A stretch of DNA of 64,000 nucleotides. It comes from Actinacidiphila sp. DG2A-62 (GTDB lineage Bacteria; Actinomycetota; Actinomycetes; Streptomycetales; Streptomycetaceae). Positions 44,562 through 53,148 of the stretch are shown here, piece after piece. Every line of letters begins with the position of its first letter. Position 1 is the stretch's first letter. The stretch lies in assembly GCF_035825295.1 (NCBI RefSeq), contig NZ_JAYMGI010000002.1:5819501-5883500 (forward strand), in the 5' to 3' direction. The position numbers and the translations under genes are program-made. A model generated the notes under the pieces. The model ran no database searches. It worked only from the letters and a program-made list of their open reading frames with translations, and was not told where the DNA came from.

Positions 44562-44596
44562 GTAAGGGGCGGCCCCCATGGGGTGCCGCCCCTTAC
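44562..44596. terminator. bidirectional terminator after moeZ
   Basis: A 12-bp stem, GTAAGGGGCGGC with GCCGCCCCTTAC, encloses an inner CCCC/GGGG pair. It lies between the convergent moeZ and secreted-protein genes. Confidence 0.8.
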
Positions 44597-44638
44597 GCGT
44601 GCCGCGCGTCGTGCCCGTGCCTCCGGCCGGGTTCGCGC

Positions 44639-45715
44639 TCAGCGGTTCACGGACTGGTACTCGTGGACCGTCACCGGGCGCGGGTCGTCGATGACGCCCT
44701 CGGGCAGCGGATGCGGACCGCCGCCGTCGGAACCGGTCCACCGGACCGTCCACGTGGCCGTCACGTCGAGCGCGAACGGCGGCCGGTTGTCGGTCGAGCG
44801 CAGATACGTCACACCGCACGGCGGGTCGGCCTTCGCGTCGCCGCTGTACGGTGCGCCGACCGTGCCGTCCGCCGCGATGGCGCAGTCCCCGCCGGCCGGG
44901 AAGACCTTCGCGTCCGGCGTGCCCGGCGTGATGTGCACGCTGGTCGGCGTGGCGGTGGTCTGCGCCCAGATCTGCTGCCCGCCGCCGAGGTCCACGGAGG
45001 CGCGGACGGACACCGGGGAGTAGTTCTCCTTGAGCCACACCCACGTGGGCAGGTTCACGGTCTGCGTGTCGACCGGATTCGTCTCGATGGTCACCCCGGG
45101 CACGTGCGTGTGCGCATACGCCAGCTCGGACAGCATCTCCGGGGTGATGACGTGCTGCGTGCCCGCCGGCGGGCGATCCCCCGCGGCCACCCAGAACGGC
45201 AGCGTGCCGTTGCAGTCGAACCGGTGCGGGCTGTCGGAGTCGGGGTTCTCGACCGGGCCCCAGAACATGCCCTTGCCCTGCTGATCGAGGTTGAAGTCCT
45301 TGTACCCCTTGCCGCCGCCCTCCCAGGTGTAGTTGTCGGAGTAGTGCCGCCGCAGCTCGTCCATGGCCTCCAGCGCGTAGTTCGCCTGGCCGGGCACGTC
45401 GGTGTTCTTCACCTCGTCGAGGATCATCTGCTTGAACGACGCCGGGTCCGCGATCGGCCCGATCCAGCACGGCGGCGGGGTCCAGGAGACGTCCGTCGAC
45501 ACCAGCGGCTTCGCCGTGCCGTCGGGCTTGCCCGACGGGTAGGTGTAGGTCACGACCTGCGCCCTGGCGCCGAGGTCGCCCTTGCCGTCGCCGGTGCCGC
45601 CGCTGCCGGAGGAGTTCCTCGACGTGCCGGTGAAGGCGTAGCCGGGCCCGGCGGCGCACAGGATCGCGACCGCGGCGAGCACCAGCGCGCGCCGGACCAC
45701 GGCGGAGGATCTCAT
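44639..45715 (-). CDS. secreted protein of unknown function
   Basis: 358 residues from ATG 45715, which overlaps the stop of the lipoprotein gene upstream (ATGA); ATG 45724 in frame is an alternative. The N-terminus is a Sec signal (RRALVLAAVAILCAAGPGYA), mature from about residue 28. The mature part is rich in aromatic, Asp and Thr residues (WTPPPCWIGPIADPASFKQM, YTWEGGGKGYKDFNLDQQG, TYLRSTDNRPPFALDVTATW, then HEYQSVNR). It looks like a beta-rich extracellular domain with four to five Cys. No family is recognised. It is co-transcribed with the lipoprotein gene. Confidence 0.7.
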   Translation of the reverse strand: MRSSAVVRRALVLAAVAILCAAGPGYAFTGTSRNSSGSGGTGDGKGDLGARAQVVTYTYPSGKPDGTAKPLVSTDVSWTPPPCWIGPIADPASFKQMILDEVKNTDVPGQANYALEAMDELRRHYSDNYTWEGGGKGYKDFNLDQQGKGMFWGPVENPDSDSPHRFDCNGTLPFWVAAGDRPPAGTQHVITPEMLSELAYAHTHVPGVTIETNPVDTQTVNLPTWVWLKENYSPVSVRASVDLGGGQQIWAQTTATPTSVHITPGTPDAKVFPAGGDCAIAADGTVGAPYSGDAKADPPCGVTYLRSTDNRPPFALDVTATWTVRWTGSDGGGPHPLPEGVIDDPRPVTVHEYQSVNR

Positions 45716-46386
45716 TGCTTGCATGCGAGGGACTGCTCCTTCACGGTCACCGCGTGCGCCTGCCAGATCGCGTGCGCCGCCGGAAGCTTGACCATCACGA
45801 TGTCGTAGGAGACGTAGTTGCGGTCGTCCGCGCCGGTCACGTGGACCTTCCCGGTGGCGACCTCCTTGCTGTACAGCTTCGACTGGTTCTCGCACAGCTT
45901 GACGTCCACGGAGCCGCCGCCGGAGACCGTGGTGAGCACCGGCTGGTAGTAGGCGTCGGTCCCGGTGACCGTCAGCTTCTCCTTGACGTTCTCCTGCACG
46001 AAGTTCTGCGCGTAGGCGAGCGCGTCGTCGGCCGCGTACGCCCGCAGCGGCGGGTCGTTCCTGTTCTGCTCGGTGACCGCGTGGTCGATCGCCTGGAGGT
46101 AGTCGGCGGCGGCCGACAGGGCCGCTGCCTGCGTGGCGTCGGCCGGCGTCGGCCAGGTGAAGGTCACCTTCAGGTCCGCCGGGAGTGCCAGCGCCGGGTC
46201 GATCTTCAGCGGCGCGGACGCCGATGTCGGCGTGGGCGCCGTGGTCGCCGGGGCGGCCGTCGCGGTCGGGGTCGGCGTCGCGATGGTGGCGGAGTCGTCG
46301 GAGCCGCCGCCCCCACCGCACGCGGTCAGCGTGAGCGCGGCCGTCGCCGCGAGCGCGGCAGTGGTCACAGCGGTACGGGCTCGCAT
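45712..46386 (-). CDS. putative lipoprotein, DUF6318-like size
   Basis: 224 residues. The signal ends in the lipobox LTAC, followed by a Gly5 and a Thr/Ala/Pro linker (about 25-62). A single helical domain then reads ADATQAAALSAAADYLQAID, RAYAADDALAYAQNFV and ends with a strand-rich half (GGSVDVKLCENQSKLYSKEV). The pattern, with YLQAIDHA near the start, resembles small anchored actinobacterial lipoproteins of unknown role (DUF6318-type). The assignment is loose. Its stop is coupled to the secreted-protein gene downstream, suggesting they act together at the cell surface. Confidence 0.6.
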   Translation of the reverse strand: MRARTAVTTAALAATAALTLTACGGGGGSDDSATIATPTPTATAAPATTAPTPTSASAPLKIDPALALPADLKVTFTWPTPADATQAAALSAAADYLQAIDHAVTEQNRNDPPLRAYAADDALAYAQNFVQENVKEKLTVTGTDAYYQPVLTTVSGGGSVDVKLCENQSKLYSKEVATGKVHVTGADDRNYVSYDIVMVKLPAAHAIWQAHAVTVKEQSLACKQ

Positions 46387-46574
46387 CGTCGAAGGCTCCC
46401 GGTCGGTCGTCGAGGGAACCCGACGCGCCGGCGCGGCGCCGCAGCGGCTCTGGTCCCCGTATGCCAGAGCCCCCAGCCTAGCGAAGGGGCTTTGGCGCGG
46501 CGGTGTCCGGTGCGTGGGAATCTGGTCACGGGCATGTCACGTCCCGCGAGGACGCGGCACTCCGCGTCCGGCGT

Positions 46575-46617
46575 CACGTCCCGCGGGGAACGCCCGGAGC
46601 GCTCCCCGCGGGACGTG
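46575..46617. terminator. 15-bp perfect palindrome, terminator of the propeller gene
   Basis: CACGTCCCGCGGGGA pairs exactly with TCCCCGCGGGACGTG around a 13-base loop. It lies 57 bases after the propeller gene stop on the minus strand. A weaker GACCTCGGCCGAGGT palindrome is adjacent. Confidence 0.75.
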
Positions 46618-46673
46618 TGCCGCCGGCGCCGGCTGACCTCGGCCGAGGTGAGCCGACGCCGGCCGACCTCAGC

Positions 46674-49303
46674 TCACTTCAGTGCGCGCGCCGGGATCGA
46701 GTAGATCCCGCGGCCGTGCGTGGCCGCGTAGATCCGCCCGTCCGGGCCGGACTTGAGCTGGAGCACCGCCACCGCCGGCAGCCGGCCGACCCGCTGCCAG
46801 GCGCCGCGGTGCGGCGCGCGGTAGACCGTGCCGAGGTCGGTGGCCAGCAGCAGGCCGCCGTTCGGCAGCGCCAGCAGGCCGTTGGTCGGCACGTCGGGCA
46901 GGTTCGCCGAGACGTCCTTCCACGTGGTGCCCGCGTCGGTGGACTCGAAGACGTGGCCGACGCCCGCGCCGGGCCCCTCCGTCCACTGCCGCGAGAAGCC
47001 GTTGACGGCCAGGTAGACGTGCGAGGAGTTGGCCGGGTCGATCGCGAAGCCGGCCAGGTAGCGGTTGGGCACGGTGCCGTCCACCGGCAGCGCCACCTGG
47101 TGCCACCCCGCACCGTCCGCGTTCCCCACCGCGATGCCGCGGGTGAAGCCCTGGTTGTTGCACGGGCCGCACCACGCCGCGTAGACCTTGCCGCCCTGCG
47201 CGGCGACCGCCGTCGCGGTGTGGCCCTCGCCGAGGTCGAACGCGTCGGTCCACTGCGAGCCGCTGCGGATCGCGTAGCCCTGCGTCTGCACCCACACGTG
47301 CCGTCCGCCGGCGATCCACGTGTCGCCGTCCTTCGTGTCGACGGTCAGCGGCGCGGTGAAGCGCGCCTCGCCCGTCGCGTTGTCCGGCGGCGCCACGGCG
47401 TAACTCGTCGCCTTGGCCGGGTCGTCGACCCACGAGCCGTCGTTGACCGCGCAGTTCTGCGTGACGTTGATCGCCAGGTAGACGTACTCCTGGGCGATGT
47501 CGCAGCCGTTCGCCGGGTTGGTGAGCGTGTCGCCGCCGTCGCCGCCGAAGTTCGAGCCCATCACGCGGTCGCCGGGGCGCAGGATCGACTGGCCGTTGTC
47601 CTGGAGGCCGCCGTTCACCGCCACGCCGCGGCCGGAGGGGTCGGCGCCGACGCCCACCGAGTAGTACTGCAGCGTGTCGATGGTGCCGTCGTTGGTGGAC
47701 ACCCAGTCGGTGGCGTGTCCGTCGGCGTCCGCGGAGCCGTTCAGCGGCCGCTTGTACACTCCGCCGTCGTCGCCGACGTAGACGTACGACCTGCCGTGGT
47801 AGCTGCCGACGGCCACCGCGTGCTGGTCGGCGTGCGTGGTCGGGTGGCAGTCGCCGCTCTGCCGCGAGGGGTCGATGCTCCAGCACGGGAAGTCGAAGTT
47901 CCAGTACGGGCCCACCGCCGACCACGTCGCGCCGCCGTCGGTGGTCTCGAAGACCTCTTCGAGGCCGGCGTAGACGTGGTCCGGGTTCGCCGGGTCGACC
48001 TGGAGGAACTCGTTGTACCAGGCCTGCACGCCCGGCATGAAGCCCGGCTCGTCCAGCGCCGAGCCGGAGTCCGCGAGCTTCTCGGTGTCCGCCAGCTTCG
48101 TCCAGTTGCCGAACGGGTCGCCGGAGCGCGAGACGTAGATGCCGTCCAGATTGCTGTCCGGGTCGGTGTTCAGCAGCTCGGGCGACTGCACGACCGCGTA
48201 GTACCGCGAGCCGTCGCGGGACCGCGCGAAGGTGACGTTGCCGACGTCGTCCGCGCCGGTGGGCAGCGCGCCGAGGCCGGTCACCCGGGTCCAGGCGCCG
48301 TTCACCTTGCGGTAGTAGCCGTTGTAGTCGTCACCGCTGCGCCAGCCGATGGCCAGCAGGACCTTCGACGGGTCGCGCGGGTCGATCGCCACGTCGTTGG
48401 CGATGTTCTTGTACGGCGCGTCCGGGTCGGTGGCCTGCGAACCACCGGGCAGGAACGCCGGGTTGGGCGCGTACTCCAGCTTCCACGGCCCGCGCAGGTC
48501 CGTGGTGGAGTGGCTCCACACGCCGTGCGTGGTCGACGCCCACACCGTGTCGCCGCCGAACCGCAGGGTGTGGATCGACGTCGAGTCCAGCTCGCTGCCG
48601 CCGACCCGGTCGCGCTCGGTGAAGACGCCGTGCCGCGGGTCGGCGAGCACGTAGACGCCGCTGCCGAGGTACGCGTCCGCGTTCGTGGTCGCCTCGCCGG
48701 TGCCCAGCCACAGCCGGCCCCGGCCGTCGAGCGCGAGCGAGCCGGTGGCCTGCGCCGGCAGCGCGTCGCTGATCGGCTGCCAGTGCCCGCCGCCGGTGGC
48801 CGAGCGCCACACGCCGCCGCCGGCGCTGCCCTCGTACACATAGCCGTGGTCGTCGGCGGCCAGCGCCGCGGTCCGGCCGGTGACCAGACCGGCGCCGCCG
48901 CTGGAGTTGGAGTCGATGTCGCGGTAGCGCGGGTCGTCGGAGTTGTACGGCAGCCCGGTCACATGGGTCCACGAACCGCCGGTCGCCGGCAGCGCGTTGA
49001 GCTGGTTCCAGGCCGCGGTGTAGGCGCCCGGCCGCAGTGTGCCGGGCGAGGTGCGGGCCTCGGCGAACTGGTCGGCGCCCTCGGCGATCTCCTCGGCCTC
49101 GCCGCCGTCGTCGTCGCCCCCGCCGTCCCCGTCGGTCACCGCGGCGCGGACCGCGGCGTCGAAGGACCGGGGGTGGGTGGCCGGATGGCCGGGGACGCGC
49201 CGGCCGGCACGGCGATCAGCGCGGCCAGCGCGGTGACGGCCGAGACCGTCGCCCATCGTCCATGACGGGTGAGCCATCGTCTCTTACGGGTGAGCAGGTG
49301 CAA
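46674..49303 (-). pseudogene. secreted sialidase/sortilin-like beta-propeller protein, -1 frameshift near the N-terminus
   Basis: About 876 residues if repaired. TTG 49303 with GGGGAGGTCCCG upstream opens a perfect signal peptide: basic MHLLTRKRRWLTRHGRW, then ATVSAVTALAALIAVPAGAS. This frame loses sense at a G/C run near 49168-49175 (minus strand), and the next frame carries the rest from about SFDAAVRAAVTDG. The body has Asp-box repeats (SATGGGHW, TTDGGATW, STDAGTTW) and WD-like strands of a large multi-blade propeller, as in BNR/sialidase or VPS10 proteins. It is secreted; no catalytic set is clear. Confidence 0.78.
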
Positions 49304-49441
49304 CGGGACCTCCCCGAGCGAACACGGATTGAGCGGTTCGCACCGAAGCGGATCACGCGCCGCAAAGCAACTGTCCGGCGAAATCGCAGATTTGACGGAA
49401 ATTTTGGCAAGGACCTGCCACGCTTGCCGGGCTCGGCGCGG

Positions 49442-52400
49442 CTACAGCCGCCCCTTGCGGGTCAGGTGCGTGAAGGACAGCCAGCCCGGCAGCACCGGCA
49501 GCCAGAAGGTCAGCAGCCGGAAGAACAGCACCGCCGGCGTCGCCACTTCCTTGGGCAGCCCCGCCGCGATCAGACCACCGGTCAGGGCGAGTTCGACCGC
49601 GCCGACCCCGCCGGGGGTGGGCGCCGCGGAGCCCAGCGCGTTGCCCGCCAGGAACACCACCGCGATCGCCGCGTAGCTCAGATGCCCGCCGAACGCCCGC
49701 ACGCAGCCGTCCAGGCAGATCACGAAGCACACCGTCAGCATCAGCGTGCCGCCGATGCCCGTCACCAGCTTCGCCGGGCGCTGCAGCACGTCCAGCATCC
49801 GCGGCACCACGCCCGCGAACAGCGCCCGCACCCGCGTGGAGACGAACCGCCGCAGCGCCGGCACCGCCGTGACCACCAGCACCAGCACGCCCGCGGTCAG
49901 CAGCCCCGCCATCACCGTGCGCGAGGGCGAGAGCGTCGGCGTCTTCTCGGTGCCGGTGATGTAGCCGAAGGTCATCAGCAGCACCACGTGCGAGCCCAGC
50001 CCCACCAGCTGCGAGGCGCCGACGCTCGCCACCGCCAGGCCCGGCCGCACCCCCGCCTTCTGCAGGTAGCGGGTGTTGAGCGCCACGCCGCCGACCGCGG
50101 CCGGCGCCACCAGCTTCACGAACGACCCGGCGACCTGCGCCAGCACCGTCCGCACCAGCGACAGCCGCTCCGGCACGAAACCCGACAGCGCGCACGCCGC
50201 CGCCACGTAGCTCGCCGCCGAGCCGAGCACCGCGACCACCGCCCAGCGCCAGTCCGCGTTGAGGATCGCGTCGCCGATCGGCACCGAGCTGAGCTGCGAC
50301 AGCAGGAAGTACGCGGCGAACGCGCCCGCGATCACCGTCACCAGCGTGCGCGGCTTGATCCGCTCCAAACGCACCGGCTCCACCGGCGCCTGCGGGCGGA
50401 TCAACAGCACCTGCTGGCGGATGCGGGACAGCAGGTCCTCCTCGCGGACCTCCTCCAGCGCGTCCTCTATGGCCCGCTTCTGCGCCTTGTCCTCGGCCTT
50501 GCGTTCGGCCTTGGACGGCGCCTTGGCCCCGCCGGCCGCACCGGCGGCGCCCGCCTCCGTGGCCCCACCGGACGCGCCCGCCGCGGCGCCGGCCGCACCG
50601 TGCCGCGCGCCGGCGTCCGCGCTCCCGGCGCGGGCCGTCACCCGCTCCGCCCCGGCCGCGTGCGCCGCGGCCTCGGCGGTACGTTTCAGCTCCCGCGCCT
50701 CCTTCTCCCGCGCTGACGCCGCGAGCACCGCCTCGCGCTCGCGCTGCGCCCGCTCCCGGCCCAGCACCTTCAGCTCGCCGCGGGTCGAGCGGCTGAGCGC
50801 GATCGGCTGGAGCAGCGGCAGCGAGTCCGCCACCGCGTCCGGGCCCAGCACCGCGACGCCCGAGGCCACCGCGCGTTCCGGGCCCACCCGCAGCGCCAGC
50901 GTCGTCAGCAGCTGCGCGACGTCCATCCGCAGCACGATGTCGCCCGCCGCGATCTCGCCGCCGCGCAGATCGGTCAGGAAGACCCGGCCGTTCCGGTCCA
51001 CCAGCAGCGACTCGCCCTCCAGCCGCCGGTGCGCGATCCGCCGCGACTGCAGCGCCCGCACCTGCGTCCACACCTCGCGCAGCAGCCCGTCGGTCAGCTC
51101 CTCGTCGGCCAGCGCGTCGAACCTGCGGCCGCCGATGTGCTCGTAGACCAGCATCACCGCGTCAGGGCCCAGCTCGGAGGTCGCGATCAGCTTCGGCGCG
51201 TTCGCGCCCGCCGCGATCGCCGCGTAGGCGAGCAGCGCCTCCTGCTCCAGCGCCTGCCGCAGCGACAGCAGGCTGCGCCGCTGGGTGATGCCGCCCACCA
51301 GCGACAGCCGCCGCCACGCCCGGTAGAAGAAGCCCTGCGCCTGCTGCTCGCGGTCCACCACCGTCACGTCCAGCGGCGGGCCGTCCTCCAGCGTGACCAG
51401 ATACTCCCGGCCGCGGTCGGACTCGGGGTGCTCCGGGCCGGCGGCCGCGCGGTGCTCCACCCGCCGCGCGGTGAGCGGCGCGAACCCCACCCGGCGCAGC
51501 CCCGCCAGCAGTTGGTGCCCGGTCGGCCGCACGTTCGGCGACCCGACCGCGTAGATCGTGCCGTACGCGACGGTCCAGCCGATCAGCACGGTCAGCGCGA
51601 TCGAGAACGGCGTGGTGTAGCCGCCGACCAGCACCGCGAAGGCGTCCAGCAGCAGCACGAACCACAGCGCCACCCGCCAGCGCGGGCGCTGCGCCATGCC
51701 GACCGCCGTCACGTACGCGATCACCGGCGCGAGGTAGCCGTGCACCGGGTCGGTCATGCCGGTGCCGCCCGGCGCGTTGTGGGACAGCGCCTCGCGGATC
51801 GGGGCGGGCGCGGAGTTGCTCACCCACAGGTCGGTGGCGAGCGCGGTGCCGTGCGCGAGCACGGCGGCCAGCACGCCGTCGGCGATCCGCAGCCCGTCCC
51901 GCTTGACCAGCCGCTCGACGGCGAACGCCACCGGCACGATCAGCACCGCCACGCTCGCGGTCAGCCCGGCGAACGACGACAGCGCGTCGGGCGCGTGGTC
52001 CGCGCCCTTGGTGATGTCGGTCTCCAGGCCGCTGGTCGTCGCGTGCGCGAAGCCCGCGATGGCCAGCACGACGGCCAGGCCGAGCAGGCCGAAGCAGAAG
52101 CGGACCAGGTCGGCGGGCCGGTGCACGCGGGCGGCGAGCAACGGCTCGTCGCCCGAGACCGGCATCCGCGTCGCACCGGATTCGCCCTCGCCCTCGCCGC
52201 CGGGGGACAGCCGTCCGGGTCGTCAGCGTCCCCCGGGCCGCCGGACCCGGAGCCGGGGGAGCCGGCGGAGTCGCCTGAGCGGCGGGATCCGCCGGGGCCG
52301 GTGGGGTCGGGGGAGTCGCCGGGGCCGGGGGCGGCGCCCGTGCTCGCCGGGGTGGTCGCGCCGCGCGTGCTGCCCGAGCCGTCCGTCCGCGGGCGGGCGC

Positions 52401-52515
52401 CGTGCGCTCCGGCGGGCGCGGCGTCCCCGGGCAGCACGCGGGAGGCGCCGGCGGCCTCCCCGGCCTCCTGCGCGCCCGTCGTGTCCCCCGTGGTCTCTTC
52501 TTGATCCCGTATCAC
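49442..52515 (-). pseudogene. lysylphosphatidylglycerol synthase-family membrane protein with kinase-like domain, -1 frameshift near the N-terminus
   Basis: About 1024 residues if repaired. GTG 52515 opens a low-complexity acidic/Pro lead (MIRDQEETTGDTTGAQEAGE). This frame switches at the run 52202-52206, after which the main frame gives 907 residues from MPVSGDEP. Order: seven helices (about 20-215), a kinase-like or ABC1-like domain (LVTLEDGPPLDVTVVDREQ, YEHIGGRRFDALADEELTDG, HRRLEGESLLVDRNGRVFLT), a charged linker, then seven helices of the UPF0104/YbhN type (about 640-905) including GNALGSAAPTPGGVGAVELA. YbhN-type domains flip or modify lipids; the kinase part could bind a ligand or ATP. 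Confidence 0.8.
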
Positions 52516-52604
52516 CAGTCACCGCCCGGACGATGGTGGCACGCTCGGTCTCCGGATGGCACCGGAACCCCCTGGTGTCGGCGGTCTGGGGCAGGATTGT
52601 GCGG

Positions 52605-53135
52605 ATGAGCGAGGAGTACGACCCTTCGGGGGGCGCGGCGCACGCCGGCGCGGGCGGGCCGGGCGGCGCGGACGGGCCGGACGGGCCGGGACGGACGGGT
52701 GAGACGGGCGAGACGGGTGAGACGGACGGCGGGGACGGGACGGACGGGCCGGGCGGGCCGGGCGGGATGGACGCGGGCGACGCGGAGGACGCCGTCGGCG
52801 TGCCCGATCCGTACGCCGAACGCGTGCTGGACGCCGTCGAGCTGATCCCGCCCGGGCGTGTCATGACCTACGGCGACGTCGCGGAATGGCTCGGCGAGGG
52901 CGGTCCGCGTCAGGTCGGCCGGGTCATGGCGCTCTACGGCGGCGGCGTCCCGTGGTGGCGTGTGGTCCGCGCGGACGGCAGGCTGCTGCCCGGCCACGAG
53001 CCCTCGGCGCTCGCCGAGTACCGTGCCGAGGGCACGCCGCTGCGCCCCGGCGGACCCGCCGCCGAGGGCCACGTGCCCCGCCTCGACATGCGGCGCGCCC
53101 GCTGGGACGGCCGGGACGGCGCCGGCGAGGGGTGA
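52605..53135 (+). CDS. alkyltransferase-like (ATL) protein
   Basis: 176 residues, ATG 52605. The first 65 residues are Gly/Asp/Thr repeats (GETGETGETDGGDGTDGPGG). The MGMT/ATL domain follows: LIPPGRVMTYGDVAEWLGEG and RQVGRVMALYGGGVPWWRVV. In repair methyltransferases this last segment is PCHRV with the acceptor Cys; here it is PWWRV, so methyl transfer is impossible and the protein is an ATL. ATL proteins bind O6-alkylguanine and hand it to nucleotide-excision repair. It is followed by the adn helicase gene 13 bases away, and M. tuberculosis has Rv3204 at the same end of the block. Confidence 0.85.
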   Translation: MSEEYDPSGGAAHAGAGGPGGADGPDGPGRTGETGETGETDGGDGTDGPGGPGGMDAGDAEDAVGVPDPYAERVLDAVELIPPGRVMTYGDVAEWLGEGGPRQVGRVMALYGGGVPWWRVVRADGRLLPGHEPSALAEYRAEGTPLRPGGPAAEGHVPRLDMRRARWDGRDGAGEG

Positions 53136-53148
53136 CGGCCGGTAGGTC

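Noticed and set aside
52566-52604. GTG-rich start options for the ATL gene
   Set aside because: ATG 52605 follows a -10-like GGATTGT and no better ribosome site is present upstream.
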